NCBI RefSeq assembly: GCF_030656345.1
Contig: NZ_JAUSNR010000036.1
Location: 1-64,000, forward strand
DNA: 64,000 bases
DNA from: Pseudotabrizicola sp.
GTDB lineage: Bacteria > Pseudomonadota > Alphaproteobacteria > Rhodobacterales > Rhodobacteraceae
Reading direction: 5' to 3'
Part shown: in pieces, positions 51,345 through 60,814 of the stretch
How positions within the stretch are numbered: the stretch's first letter is position 1
Layout: each line of letters starts with the position of its first letter
The notes under the pieces: generated by a model
The model's database searches: none
What the model was told of the DNA's origin: nothing
The model's input: the letters and a program-made list of their open reading frames with translations, nothing else
Translations under genes and position numbers: made by a program

Positions 51345-52175
51345 ATGACCGGTCGCATCGCATTTCAGGGCGAACTTGGGGCCTATTCGCATCAGGCCTG
51401 CCAGCAGGCCCGACCCGGCATGGAGGTCGTGCCCTGCACCACATTCGAGGATGTGGTCGAGATGACCCGATCGGGCGCGGTCGATCTGGGGATGCTGGCG
51501 GTCGAGAATTCGACCTATGGCCGGGTGGCCGATGTGCACAGCCTACTGCCGAAATCGGGGCTGCATATCGTGGATGAGGCGTTTGTGCGGGTGCATGTCA
51601 ACCTGCTGGGCGTGCAGGGCGCCGAGCTTGCCGATGTGCGCGAAGCGCATGGCCATGTGGTGATCCTGCCGCAATGCGCGCAGTTTCTGCGCAGCCATGG
51701 CATTGTGGGCCGTGTCAGTTCCGACAATGCCCGCGCCGCGCGCGAGGTGGCCGAAACCGGCGACAAGACGCGTGCAGCACTGGCGAGTGAGCTGGCTGCG
51801 CAGATCTACGGGCTGAAAGTGCTGGCCCCGCAGATCGAGGATCAGAAGAACAACACCACCCGCTTTCTGGTCATGAGCCGTGACGCCGATCACAGCCGCC
51901 GCGCGCCGCAGATGGTCACCACCTTTACCTTTCAGGTCCGCAACATTCCGGCGGCGCTGTACAAGGCGCTTGGCGGCTTTGCGACCAATGGCATCAACAT
52001 GACCAAGCTGGAAAGCTATATGGTCGGCGGCAGCTTCATCGCGACCGAGTTCTATGCCGATATCGAGGGCCACCCGGAAGATGAAAACGTGGCACTTGCG
52101 CTGGAAGAATTACGGTATTTCACAAACAATATCAATATTATGGGCGTTTATCCATCAGACCGCGCGCGCGGCTGA
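51345..52175 (+). CDS. pheA: Prephenate dehydratase
   Basis: 276 residues. The opening RIAFQGELGAYSHQAC, VDLGMLAVENSTYGRV and the catalytic TRF motif in NNTTRFLVM identify prephenate dehydratase. A C-terminal ACT domain (TFTFQVRNIPAALYKALGGF, then KLESYMVGG) should sense phenylalanine. There is no fused chorismate mutase, as usual in Alphaproteobacteria. It forms phenylpyruvate from prephenate. GGAG lies 9 bases before the ATG. A longer frame from 50976 runs opposite the cytochrome gene. Confidence 0.94.
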   Translation: MTGRIAFQGELGAYSHQACQQARPGMEVVPCTTFEDVVEMTRSGAVDLGMLAVENSTYGRVADVHSLLPKSGLHIVDEAFVRVHVNLLGVQGAELADVREAHGHVVILPQCAQFLRSHGIVGRVSSDNARAAREVAETGDKTRAALASELAAQIYGLKVLAPQIEDQKNNTTRFLVMSRDADHSRRAPQMVTTFTFQVRNIPAALYKALGGFATNGINMTKLESYMVGGSFIATEFYADIEGHPEDENVALALEELRYFTNNINIMGVYPSDRARG

Positions 52176-52197
52176 CGCCGCCGCAGCCGCCGCGCGT

Positions 52198-52671
52198 TCA
52201 GCGCGGTCGCGATGCGGCAAAGCGGCTTTCCATCTCGGTCGACAGCTGTTCCATCCGATTGTTCAGCTTGGTCTGAACCCTGCCCTTGGCAAGCTTCATA
52301 GACTGCAGGAACAACCGCGCCGCAAGGGTGAGCGGCCGGACGTCGGTGTGCAGCACCATACGGGTGCGTTTGGGCGACAGCGCCAGCAGGTCGACCGACA
52401 GATCTGCCTCAAGCATGCGGCCCGCGCCGGAAAAAGCCAGCTTCGCCCCGGGTTCCTGCCCGGTCAGGCGGATATCAACCTCGCGTTGTTTTCCGCGAAA
52501 CCGGAACACCACATGCCAGCCCATGCCCACGCCGGGCGCGCGCAGCTTGTCGGTGCGGTTAACGTCGGCCCCGCGCCGCATCGCCGCGCGCTCCCACGCC
52601 TCAAGATCGGACAGCGCGGCATAGACAAAGTCGATCGGGGCCTCAATGTCGGTTCTTGATGAAAAATGCAT
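52198..52671 (-). CDS. SRPBCC-fold protein
   Basis: 157 residues starting MHFSSRTDIEAPIDFVYAALSDLEAWERAAMRRG, the START-like/polyketide-cyclase fold pattern. The middle GWHVVFRFRGKQREVDIRL and TRMVLHTDVRPLTLAARLFLQS form the beta sheet and long helix. It probably binds a hydrophobic ligand in its cavity. The function is unknown. Convergent with pheA. Confidence 0.78.
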   Translation of the reverse strand: MHFSSRTDIEAPIDFVYAALSDLEAWERAAMRRGADVNRTDKLRAPGVGMGWHVVFRFRGKQREVDIRLTGQEPGAKLAFSGAGRMLEADLSVDLLALSPKRTRMVLHTDVRPLTLAARLFLQSMKLAKGRVQTKLNNRMEQLSTEMESRFAASRPR

Positions 52672-52759
52672 GCTGCTGTCCCTGTCTGTCTGGTGGGCCG
52701 GGCGGGTTTGACTCCGCGACCCGCTCGGGCTGTTTTCGCCCGTTTGGGTGAATCTGAAG

Positions 52760-53710
52760 TCAATCCAGCCGGTCTGCAAGCCAGTTCTGAATCAGGAAAT
52801 GGGCAATCGCGCCCTTTCGGGCCGGCTTAATCAGCGGGTGGGTGCTAGCCATCACCGAAACCATGTCTTCGCGCGTGACCCACAGGGCGTGTTCAATCTC
52901 ATTGGGGTCAAGCGTGATGGCATCCGTCACCGCCACGGCCGCGCAGCCCAGCATCAGACTGGCGGGAAACGGCCAGGGCTGGCTGGACAGGTAACGCACG
53001 GCCCCCAGCCGGATGCCTGCCTCTTCAAACACCTCACGCCGGACGGCAGCCTCGACCGTTTCGCCGGGTTCGACAAAGCCGGCCAGACAGGAATACATGC
53101 CTTCGGGCCAGCCGGGGCTGCGGCCCAGCAGCGCGCGGTTGCCATGGGTGACCAGCATGATCACCACCGGGTCGGTGCGCGGGAAATGCTGCGCGCCACA
53201 GGCGGGACAGTTGCGTTGCCAGCCCGCCATGGCCGGAGTCGAGGCCGCACCGCATACGGCACAAAAACCGTGGCTGCGGTGCCATTGCAGAACCGCCTTG
53301 GCGGTCGCCACCAGCTCTGCCTCGCGCGCGGCCAGACTCAGCATGGTGGCGCGCAGTTCGGCAAAGGCAAAGCTGTCGGGCAAGGCCGGGTGATGCTGTT
53401 CACTGGTGTCCAGAAAGCCCGCCTGCACCGCCTCGGCCCCCGCATCGGGCTGCCAGCCGGTGATATCGGCGGCAAAGCAGGGCCGGTCGCCGTCAAAACC
53501 CAGAAACACCCGCACCCCGGCATGGTGCAGCACCACAGAATCGGATGTAACCCAGCCAAGACCGCCCGCCTGCACAAGCGGCTTGCCGCGCCAGATGGGA
53601 AGCACCCACCCCCGCGCCAGCAGATCGGCCTGCGCCTGTGCGTCGCTGCGCAACTCTGCAGCACGATTCAGGCCCGAGCCGCCAAATGTCACCGTTTCCG
53701 CAAGCTGCAT
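52760..53710 (-). CDS. nudC: NAD(+) diphosphatase / RNA de-NADding enzyme NudC
   Basis: 316 residues. A zinc ribbon with Cys pairs (FCAVCGA and NCPACGA), then the Nudix box GFVEPGETVEAAVRREVFEEAGI and the NudC signature SQPWPFPASLM. It cleaves NADH/NAD+ to NMN and AMP and in E. coli removes NAD caps from RNA. I place the start at 53710 (MQLAETVTF) after GACGGGA. An ATG at 53749 adds 13 residues. Confidence 0.93.
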   Translation of the reverse strand: MQLAETVTFGGSGLNRAAELRSDAQAQADLLARGWVLPIWRGKPLVQAGGLGWVTSDSVVLHHAGVRVFLGFDGDRPCFAADITGWQPDAGAEAVQAGFLDTSEQHHPALPDSFAFAELRATMLSLAAREAELVATAKAVLQWHRSHGFCAVCGAASTPAMAGWQRNCPACGAQHFPRTDPVVIMLVTHGNRALLGRSPGWPEGMYSCLAGFVEPGETVEAAVRREVFEEAGIRLGAVRYLSSQPWPFPASLMLGCAAVAVTDAITLDPNEIEHALWVTREDMVSVMASTHPLIKPARKGAIAHFLIQNWLADRLD

Positions 53711-53922
53711 CGTGTTTTCCCGTCCTGCCGCGCCTTGCCGTGATGCCATGACATGACGGGCGCGTAAATCAGGGGTGGTGGGTTATTGTTAAATTGCAAC
53801 GCAAGAATGTGTAGTTGTGGGGCAGATGTCTTTTTTCTACCCCCACCACTTTCCTTCGGTCTATCCAGATCTAGCATTGGGGACCGGGACTTCCGCCCCA
53901 AAACCTGAAATCTTATACGAGT

Positions 53923-55821
53923 ATGACAGCCGACTTAACGAGTGCCGTCTTTTTTGCGGATAACCAACCCAGCGCCGGGACAGCGAAGGTTCTTCTCCGG
54001 CTCATGGCGACCAGCGATCTGCACATGCATTTGTCGGGTCACGACTATCACGCCGATTCCCCCTGTGTGCTCAAAGGGCTGTGTCTGACCGCATCGCTGA
54101 TCACGCAGGCCAGAGCCGAGGTTGCGGGTTCGATTCTGTTGGACAATGGCGATTTTCTGCAGGGCAGTCCGCTGGGGGATTACGTGGCGCGGGTCGGTTT
54201 GCGGCCCCACCCGATGATCCACGCGATGGCACATCTGGGCTATGATGCGGTAAACCTTGGAAATCATGAATTCTCGCATGGAACCGCCACACTGGCCGCA
54301 GCGCTGGCCGAGGCACCCTTTCCGATTCTGTCCGCCAACACCCTGCCGCGGATGGCCAATCCGGTTTCGCCGCTGATCCGGCCCTGGACGATGCTGGAGC
54401 GACAATTGACCGATCAGAACGGGCAGTCGCATCTGCTGCGGATCGGAGTCATCGGCGTGCTGCCGATGGAGACTGAAATCTGGGACCGGCAGGCGATTGC
54501 GGGACAGGTCAGGATGCGCCCGATGACCGAGACGGTGGCCCGCCACATTCCGGATCTGCAAGCAGCCGGAGCCGATGTAATCGTGGTACTGGCCCATTGC
54601 GGGGCGTTGACCGCCGTGACTGGCAGCGGCCCGCCAGAGGGCGCGCTGGATATCGCCGCGCTTGACGGGGTGGATGCGGTTGTCATGGGCCATGTTCATA
54701 TGGTGTTTCCCGGCCCTGGGCTGGCACCGACGCCCGGCCTCGATGCCAGTGCCGGCACCCTGCATGGCAAACCCGCTGTGATGCCGGGTTTTTTCGGCTC
54801 GCATCTGGGGGTGATTGATCTTGACCTGATCCGCGACGGCACGATCTGGCGGGTGGCAAGCCACCGGGTCGCAGCGCGCCCGATCTCTGGCCGTGGTGCA
54901 GATGGTGCCCCGGTCGGGCTGGTTGCCCCGGATGAGACCCTGACGGCGCTGATCCGCCCCGCGCACGAGGCGACGCGCACCTGGGCGCGCAAGCCGGTGG
55001 GCCATACCCCGCGGGCGATCCACAGCTTTTTTGCGCTGGCCACCGATTGCTCGTCAGTGCAGATCATCAATCAGGCCCAGATCCGCTATGTGACAAAACG
55101 GCTGGCGGGCGGGCCGCTGGCGCATCTGCCGGTTCTGTCGGCCACCGCTCCGTTCCGGGCTGGCGGCGTTGGCGGGCCGGAAAATTACACCTATATCCCG
55201 CCGGGGGATATCCTGCTGCGCCATGCGGCTGATCTGTACATGCACCCCAACACCATCATGGCCCTGCAGATCACCGGGGCGGGTCTGCGCACCTGGCTGG
55301 AATATGCAGCGCGCGGATATTTGCAGGTCGTGCCCGGTCTGGCGGATCAGCCCCTGATCGGAGCAGATCTGCCGTCCTTTGTCTATGACACGATCTTTGG
55401 ACTGACTTACGAGATCGACCTGTCCGCAAAGCCGGTGGACAAGGGCGGCCAGCGGATCCGCTCTTTGTGCTGGCAGGGCGCGCCACTGGATCCGGCGCAG
55501 GATTTCATCCTTGCCACAAACAGCTATCGCGGGTCGGGCAACGGCGGCTACACCAAATGCGAAAACACCCGTGTCGTTCTGGACGAACAGATCGCAAACC
55601 GTGACATCCTGATCGCCCATATCAGCCGCACGCTATCCGCTGGCGGGTCGGCGCAAGGATCTGACTGCCCCGGCTGGCGGTTCCGGCCGTTGCCCGGAAC
55701 CTCGGTCATCTTTGACACCAGCCCACTGGCCGGTCAGCATCTGTCCGATCAGCCGCATCTGGCGCTGACGCCCATGTGCCGCACGCAAGACGGGTTCCTG
55801 CGGCTGAGGCTGACGCTATAG
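53923..55821 (+). CDS. cpdB: 2',3'-cyclic-nucleotide 2'-phosphodiesterase/3'-nucleotidase
   Basis: 632 residues of the CpdB/5'-nucleotidase family. The metallophosphatase half has ATSDLHMHL, LLDNGDFLQGSPL, NLGNHEFSHG, VLAHCG and GHVHMVFPG, the full set of metal ligands. The C-terminal half includes RAGGVGGPENYTYIPPGDI and ATNSYRGSGNGGY, the nucleotide-binding domain. It degrades 2',3'-cyclic nucleotides and 3'-AMP. Unusually, no signal peptide is visible at the ATG used (MTADLTSAVFFADNQPS), although CpdB is normally exported. Confidence 0.9.
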   Translation: MTADLTSAVFFADNQPSAGTAKVLLRLMATSDLHMHLSGHDYHADSPCVLKGLCLTASLITQARAEVAGSILLDNGDFLQGSPLGDYVARVGLRPHPMIHAMAHLGYDAVNLGNHEFSHGTATLAAALAEAPFPILSANTLPRMANPVSPLIRPWTMLERQLTDQNGQSHLLRIGVIGVLPMETEIWDRQAIAGQVRMRPMTETVARHIPDLQAAGADVIVVLAHCGALTAVTGSGPPEGALDIAALDGVDAVVMGHVHMVFPGPGLAPTPGLDASAGTLHGKPAVMPGFFGSHLGVIDLDLIRDGTIWRVASHRVAARPISGRGADGAPVGLVAPDETLTALIRPAHEATRTWARKPVGHTPRAIHSFFALATDCSSVQIINQAQIRYVTKRLAGGPLAHLPVLSATAPFRAGGVGGPENYTYIPPGDILLRHAADLYMHPNTIMALQITGAGLRTWLEYAARGYLQVVPGLADQPLIGADLPSFVYDTIFGLTYEIDLSAKPVDKGGQRIRSLCWQGAPLDPAQDFILATNSYRGSGNGGYTKCENTRVVLDEQIANRDILIAHISRTLSAGGSAQGSDCPGWRFRPLPGTSVIFDTSPLAGQHLSDQPHLALTPMCRTQDGFLRLRLTL

Positions 55822-55909
55822 GCGGCAAGGGTGCCTTTCTCATCCGATGGCAATCTGCTACCCCGGCCCGGACCGGGACCAAATGTCCCTGCTGCGAAAG
55901 GAATGATCC

Positions 55910-56545
55910 GTGTTTGATGCCGTGTTCTTCGACCTTGACGGAACGCTGGTCGACAGTGAGCGTCTGACTGTACAGACCGGAACCGCTGCCTTTGCGGCGC
56001 AGGGTCATCATGATGTCGAAGACCTGTTGCACAGTCTGGTCGGAGTCGATCAGGTGACATCGGCCGGCATGATCCTGTCGCGGTTTCCGGGGCTGGATCT
56101 GGACGCCCTCACCGCCACCTGGCAGACCGCGTTTCTGGCGGCACAGGCGGTGGATCTGCTGCTGAAACCTGGCGCATCGCAGATTGTGCACGGACTGCGC
56201 GACAGCCATGCGCTGGCGCTGGTCACGTCATCGCGCCGCGATCCGGCAGAGGTGCGGCTGGTGCAGGCCGGGCTGCGACCGGCCTTTCGCGCAGTGATCA
56301 CCCGTGATGACGTGACCGCGCCAAAGCCGCATCCCGAACCCTACCTGTTGGCCGCTGCCACTTTGGGTGTCGACCCTGCCCGCTGTCTGGTGTTCGAAGA
56401 CAGCGAACCGGGGGCAGAGGCGGCCTTTGCTGCGGGCATGACCGTGGTTCAGGTGCCTGACATCATCCCCGCCTCGGGCCGGTTTGCCCACCACGTGGCC
56501 CGCAGCCTGACCGACGGTGCCCGCTGGGCCGGGATTTGGGCCTGA
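55910..56545 (+). CDS. HAD-superfamily phosphatase
   Basis: 211 residues. HAD motif I FFDLDGTLVDSE, motif II VTSSRRD, motif III lysine in KPHPEPYLLAA and motif IV VFEDSEPGAEAAFAAG, with a helical cap between motifs I and II, as in phosphoglycolate/beta-phosphoglucomutase-like phosphatases. The GTG start at 55910 follows AAAGGA. The substrate is not predictable. It lies 88 bases after cpdB. Confidence 0.87.
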   Translation: MFDAVFFDLDGTLVDSERLTVQTGTAAFAAQGHHDVEDLLHSLVGVDQVTSAGMILSRFPGLDLDALTATWQTAFLAAQAVDLLLKPGASQIVHGLRDSHALALVTSSRRDPAEVRLVQAGLRPAFRAVITRDDVTAPKPHPEPYLLAAATLGVDPARCLVFEDSEPGAEAAFAAGMTVVQVPDIIPASGRFAHHVARSLTDGARWAGIWA

Positions 56546-56615
56546 CAGAACAGGCGATCCGGCAGCGCCTGATTCCGGGGGCTTGCAAACCCTGCCGCCC
56601 TGCCCTATCTGACGC

Positions 56616-56716
56616 GGTGAGAGGTTGGCGCGGGCGAGCGCCTCGCCAACCCGGTCAGGTCCGGAAGGAAGCAGCCGTAACGAGCCCCGCTTGGGTCGTT
56701 GTCCAGCCTCTCACCC
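56616..56716 (+). ncRNA. ffs: Small signal recognition particle RNA (4.5S type)
   Basis: About 100 bases folding into one long hairpin: GTGAGAGG (56617-56624) pairs with CCTCTCAC (56707-56714). The conserved apical loop region GGTCAGGTCCGGAAGGAAGC (56653-56672) is the Ffh-binding domain, nearly identical in all bacteria. Ends are estimated from the stem. It targets membrane proteins with Ffh. Confidence 0.95.
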
Positions 56717-56745
56717 AACCACCCCTCGTATTGATTTTGCTGAAA

Positions 56746-56770
56746 ACCCCTTTGAACTCAGGGGTATTTC
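56746..56770 (+). terminator. Terminator after the SRP RNA
   Basis: ACCCC (56746-56750), a 10-base loop, GGGGT (56761-56765), then ATTTCT. It is preceded by an A-run, and lies 30 bases downstream of the SRP RNA. Confidence 0.6.
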
Positions 56771-56959
56771 TGTAATCGTATCAGGTGTCGGGCTGGGCCG
56801 CTGACGGTCGGGGCGGGCGGTTTCAGGTGAACGATCTGGGTGCAGACTGAAACAAGGCCGAACAAAGGCGAAATACCTGTTTCATTTCCTGTGAGCGCCA
56901 CAATTTCTTCCAAATTTGGCTAGATTGTTGACCCTGACGCAACCTGGCGGGGTGGGGCT

Positions 56960-57970
56960 GTGACCGGATCTTCTTTTGGCAGAATTGCTCAACTGCTGTA
57001 CAAAAACGAGCAACCGTTTGATTTCACGCAGCTGGCCACGGATCTGCATCGGTCGCTGTCGCGGCTGGATGACACCGGCCTGCCGCTCGGCTGGGAGGGT
57101 GACGGTCTTGCATATATCGACCTGTCCGCTGTCAGGATTGTGTTGGGAATCGCGCATCACCCGGGCAGCGGCCATTCGGCCTGCCTGACAGTCGCCGTGG
57201 AGCCTTCAGCCGACGGATCACACGCTGCCGCCAGCGCAGGTTTCGAAGAAACCTGCGTGAGTCTGGTCGATTACCTGCATCGCAGCTACCCTGCGGTGAC
57301 GATCCTGTGGCATCAGGTACATGAGCCGTTGACGAGTGCTTTGCACGACCGTCTGGTCGCGGCTTTGCCGCTGCTGGCGCACAGGCCCATCGGTCCGGCA
57401 CAGGATGACATCTTAGGGACAGATGCAGAGTATCGGCGCACGCGACACAGCGAGGGCTTCGGGCCACTTGCTCGCCCCTCTTCTGAGCCTGAGTCCGCTG
57501 CTTCGTTCGGACCAGAGGCAAAATGCGCAAAGCGGATCACCCCGAAAACTATGGCAAGATCCGCAAGTGCCCGTGCGCGGGCGCGGGCTGTCACAGCCCG
57601 CTCGCGGGGCAGAACCCATTTTACCGCGCCAGCAAGGGGTGATGCGCTGATCCCCCTGATCGCGGCTGACGGTTCCCCGCATCCTGGCAAATTCAACTTC
57701 GAATTCGCCCGTGTCCGCGGCGCGTTCAACCAGATGGAGCCCGAACCGCCGGTTCGGCATCTGCGCGCGCCGATGCGGATCACCACCCATGTGCTGAATG
57801 CGTCATTGATTCTGGTCTGGCCTCCCCTCGGGGCTGCTGTGATGGCGCATTCGGTGATCCGGCGCGAAAGCACGCGGTTTTCAGGTTATATCGTCGTGCT
57901 CACCGGCCTGTTCGGGGTCGCACCCGACAGCACCGTCGGCCAATACCTGGCAACGATCGCGGGTGTCTGA
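56960..57970 (+). CDS. Unrecognised 336-residue protein
   Basis: I recognise no family. Residues 1-150 look folded (YIDLSAVRIVLGIAHHPGSG, VSLVDYLHRSYPAVTILWHQVHEPLTSALHDRLVAALPLL). Residues 150-235 are low-complexity and basic (ARSASARARARAVTARSRGR). Residues 270-336 contain two hydrophobic stretches (VLNASLILVWPPLGAAVMAHSVI and GYIVVLTGLFGVAPD) that may be membrane helices. There is no signal peptide. The ATG has only weak Shine-Dalgarno support (GGGG). It lies alone after the SRP RNA. Confidence 0.6.
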   Translation: MTGSSFGRIAQLLYKNEQPFDFTQLATDLHRSLSRLDDTGLPLGWEGDGLAYIDLSAVRIVLGIAHHPGSGHSACLTVAVEPSADGSHAAASAGFEETCVSLVDYLHRSYPAVTILWHQVHEPLTSALHDRLVAALPLLAHRPIGPAQDDILGTDAEYRRTRHSEGFGPLARPSSEPESAASFGPEAKCAKRITPKTMARSASARARARAVTARSRGRTHFTAPARGDALIPLIAADGSPHPGKFNFEFARVRGAFNQMEPEPPVRHLRAPMRITTHVLNASLILVWPPLGAAVMAHSVIRRESTRFSGYIVVLTGLFGVAPDSTVGQYLATIAGV

Positions 57971-58113
57971 ATCTGTTCAGGCCGGCCCTGGGTCAGACCT
58001 GAAAGATAAGCATGCTTGGCTCAGGCAAGCGGGGGCGGGATGATTGGTCGCGGTCAAGGCTATTGATCAGGGCGCTTGATTGCCTATATCGAGGCGATCT
58101 TCAGGAGACTGCG

Positions 58114-58476
58114 ATGCAAGACGACCAGCGCCATAGAAAACCTGCGATGCTGAATGGCCTGAGGCAGCGCTGCCCGAATTGTGGTGAGGGGCGGTTGTTC
58201 ACCAGCTATCTGAAGGTTGCCCCGGCCTGTGAGGCCTGTGGCCAGAGCTTTACCCAGCAAAAGGCCGATGATGGCCCGGCCTATTTCACCATTCTTGTGA
58301 TGTGCCATATTGCCGGATTCATGCTGCACTTCATGATTGTCTACAGCAGCCTCGGCCCGATGGCGACTGCCCTGACGATCAGCACGGTGGTGCTGGCGGG
58401 CAGTCTTCTGATGCTGCCCCGAGTCAAGGGGATCATGATCGGCTGGCAATGGGCTGACCGGCTGCATGGGTTCTGA
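58114..58476 (+). CDS. DUF983 membrane protein
   Basis: 120 residues. A zinc ribbon with CPNCG and CEACG near residues 20-45 is followed by two membrane helices (YFTILVMCHIAGFMLHFMIVYSS and ALTISTVVLAGSLLMLP) and the DUF983 ending IMIGWQWADRLHGF. AGGAG precedes the ATG. The family is common in Alphaproteobacteria, often near cytochrome oxidase genes. Function unknown. Confidence 0.85.
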   Translation: MQDDQRHRKPAMLNGLRQRCPNCGEGRLFTSYLKVAPACEACGQSFTQQKADDGPAYFTILVMCHIAGFMLHFMIVYSSLGPMATALTISTVVLAGSLLMLPRVKGIMIGWQWADRLHGF

Positions 58477-58772
58477 GCGGCCCCGGCGGGTTATGGTGTG
58501 GCTTGCAAGGCATGCGCTTCCTTAGGGGAAATCGCTTATTTCCGCTGCACCCGCATATGCGCCTGAAGGGGTCGGCCCTCCGTCAATTTGTGCGTCGGCG
58601 TGACCTGAATGGTGCGGATGGCGCGGTTTACGGGGGGCAAAATGGCTCTGGCCGGTGCAAATTGGTTGACGCAGATGGCTGATGTCTTACCGACTGGTGC
58701 TGAGACGACGGCGTCATCGTGCTGCCGCACAGGGATCAGACCGCCACAAGCATCACAGACCAAAGGACCAGC
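58477..58772. other. Intergenic region, nothing recognised
   Basis: About 300 bases between the DUF983 and thioesterase genes. A short open frame on the minus strand (58536-58763) has no ribosome site and no recognisable family. No structured RNA or repeat was seen. It probably holds the thioesterase promoter. Confidence 0.4.
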
Positions 58773-59180
58773 ATGAGCCGCGAAGACCAGCCACCCTCGG
58801 GCAGCCCCACGATCCGCACCATCGCCATGCCGGCTGATACCAACCCGTCAGGCGATATCTTCGGCGGCTGGTTGATGAGCCAGATGGACCTTGCCGCCGG
58901 AAGCGTGGCGGCGCTGACCTCGGGCAAGCGCAGTGCCACGGTGGCGGTGGACGCGATGATCTTTCACCGGCCGGTCAAGGTGGGGGATGAGGTGTCGATC
59001 TATGCCTCGCTGGTCCGGCAGGGGCGGACCTCGATGACGATCCATGTCGATACCTGGCGCCGCCCGCGCGCCACCCCTGTCAGCGAAAAGGTGACCGAGG
59101 CAAACTTCACCTTCGTCGCGCTGGATGATGAGGGCAGGCCGGTGCCGATCATCTCGGATGCCGGTGAGACGGCACCCTGA
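58773..59180 (+). CDS. Acyl-CoA thioesterase, YciA type
   Basis: 135-residue hotdog-fold enzyme. IRTIAMPADTNPSGDIFGGWLMSQMDLAAG is the YciA/acyl-CoA hydrolase signature with the catalytic Asp. VDAMIFHRPVKVGDEVSIYASLV is the second conserved strand set. It hydrolyses acyl-CoA thioesters, probably as a hexamer. AAAGGA precedes the ATG at 58773; an earlier in-frame ATG at 58719 lies outside the conserved region. Confidence 0.9.
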   Translation: MSREDQPPSGSPTIRTIAMPADTNPSGDIFGGWLMSQMDLAAGSVAALTSGKRSATVAVDAMIFHRPVKVGDEVSIYASLVRQGRTSMTIHVDTWRRPRATPVSEKVTEANFTFVALDDEGRPVPIISDAGETAP

Positions 59181-59275
59181 CCAAAGGCCCCTGCCCATGG
59201 CACCCGGCCACGGGCCTGTTGCCCGGACCGGCACCACGGGCTATGACCCATGGGCAATGCAGATGAGGCCGCGTC

Positions 59276-60814
59276 ATGACCAACCCGCCCGATCCCGCCA
59301 CCCCCAAACCCGTCGTCCTGTGCATCCTTGACGGGTGGGGCCTTGGTCCGGTGCGGGAATGGGACGCACCCGCACTGGCCCACACCCCGCATTTCGACGC
59401 GCTGATGGCGACCTGCCCACATTCGACGCTGACCACTTTTGGCCCCGATGTCGGCCTGCCGCGCGGGCAGATGGGCAATTCCGAGGTGGGCCACACCAAT
59501 ATCGGTGCGGGCCGGGTGGTGGCGATGGATCTGGGGGCGATTGATCTGGCGGTGGAGGATGGCAGTTTTGCCGTCAACGTCGAGCTGCTGGCCTTCGCCG
59601 CAAAGGTCAAACACGCCGGGGGCACCGCGCATCTGATGGGCGTCGTGTCCGACGGCGGCGTGCACGGTCACATCAGCCATGTGCTGGCAGCGGCCCGCGC
59701 ACTGACAGATCTGGGCGTTCCGGTCGCGCTGCACGCCATCACCGATGGCCGCGATGTGCCGCCCTCTTCCGCCGCCGGGTTCATGGCGCAACTGGTGGCG
59801 GGCCTGCCGGCAGGCGCGCGCGTGGCCACCGTGACCGGGCGCTATTGGGCGATGGACCGTGACAACCGCTGGGACCGGGTGGCGCGGGCCTACGCGGCGA
59901 TGGTGAACGCCACCGGCGAGCGCGTGTCGGATGCCGAAGCCGCCGTGGCGCAGTCCTACGCCAAGGGCGAAACTGATGAATTTCTGGCCCCGACCATCAT
60001 CGGGAAATATGCCGGGGCTCAGGACGGTGACGGGCTGTTCTGCCTGAACTTCCGGGGCGACCGCGCGCGTGAAATTCTGGCGGCACTGGGGCAGCCGGGG
60101 TTTGAGGCCTTTGACACCGGCCCGCGGCCCGTATGGTCGGCGATGCTGGGCATGGTGGAATATTCCGAAGCGCACAACGCCTATATGGCCACTGCCTTTC
60201 CGAAACGGGTGATCGTGAATTGCCTTGGCGAATGGGTGGCGGCGCAGGGAAGGACCCAGTTCCGGCTGGCAGAAACCGAGAAGTACCCGCATGTGACGTT
60301 CTTTCTGAACGGCGGGCGCGAGGTGCCGTTTGACGGCGAGTCGCGTTTCATGCCGCTGTCGCCCAAGGTGGCGACCTACGACCTGCAACCCGAGATGAGC
60401 GAACCCGAAGTGGCCGATCAGCTGGTGGCGGCGATCGAGGCGGGCCACGATCTGATCGTGGTCAATTTTGCCAACCCCGATATGGTGGGCCATACCGGGA
60501 TGCTTGAGGCCGCGATGCGGGCCTGTGAAGCCGTGGATGATGGCCTTGGCCGCGCCGTTGCTGCCCTCAAGGCGCGCGGCGGCGCGATGATCGTCACGGC
60601 CGACCATGGCAATTGCGAACAGATGTGGGACCCGGTCACCAACGGCCCGCATACCGCCCATACGCTGAACCCTGTTCCGGTCATCGTCATGGGCGCGCCT
60701 GCGGGCACGCGCCTGCGCGACGGGGGGCGGCTGGCCGATCTTGCGCCCACCGTGTTGCAGCTGATGGGTCTGCCGCAACCACCCGAGATGACCGGGGTAA
60801 GCCTGCTGACATGA
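59276..60814 (+). CDS. gpmI: 2,3-bisphosphoglycerate-independent phosphoglycerate mutase
   Basis: 512 residues. CILDGWGLGP (first metal Asp), nucleophile Ser in GNSEVGHTNIGAGRVV, VSDGGVHGHISH, FRGDRARE, NFANPDMVGHTG, TADHGNCEQMWD and the closing PHTAHTLNPVPVI complete the manganese enzyme. It interconverts 3- and 2-phosphoglycerate in glycolysis. Full length. The stop overlaps the next ATG (ATGA), starting the operon gpmI-envC-ctpA-rppH. Confidence 0.95.
   Translation: MTNPPDPATPKPVVLCILDGWGLGPVREWDAPALAHTPHFDALMATCPHSTLTTFGPDVGLPRGQMGNSEVGHTNIGAGRVVAMDLGAIDLAVEDGSFAVNVELLAFAAKVKHAGGTAHLMGVVSDGGVHGHISHVLAAARALTDLGVPVALHAITDGRDVPPSSAAGFMAQLVAGLPAGARVATVTGRYWAMDRDNRWDRVARAYAAMVNATGERVSDAEAAVAQSYAKGETDEFLAPTIIGKYAGAQDGDGLFCLNFRGDRAREILAALGQPGFEAFDTGPRPVWSAMLGMVEYSEAHNAYMATAFPKRVIVNCLGEWVAAQGRTQFRLAETEKYPHVTFFLNGGREVPFDGESRFMPLSPKVATYDLQPEMSEPEVADQLVAAIEAGHDLIVVNFANPDMVGHTGMLEAAMRACEAVDDGLGRAVAALKARGGAMIVTADHGNCEQMWDPVTNGPHTAHTLNPVPVIVMGAPAGTRLRDGGRLADLAPTVLQLMGLPQPPEMTGVSLLT

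Noticed and set aside
58536..58763. 75-residue minus-strand frame in the DUF983-thioesterase gap
   Set aside because: No ribosome site and no recognisable domain, although it has a CDACGG-like start; probably chance.
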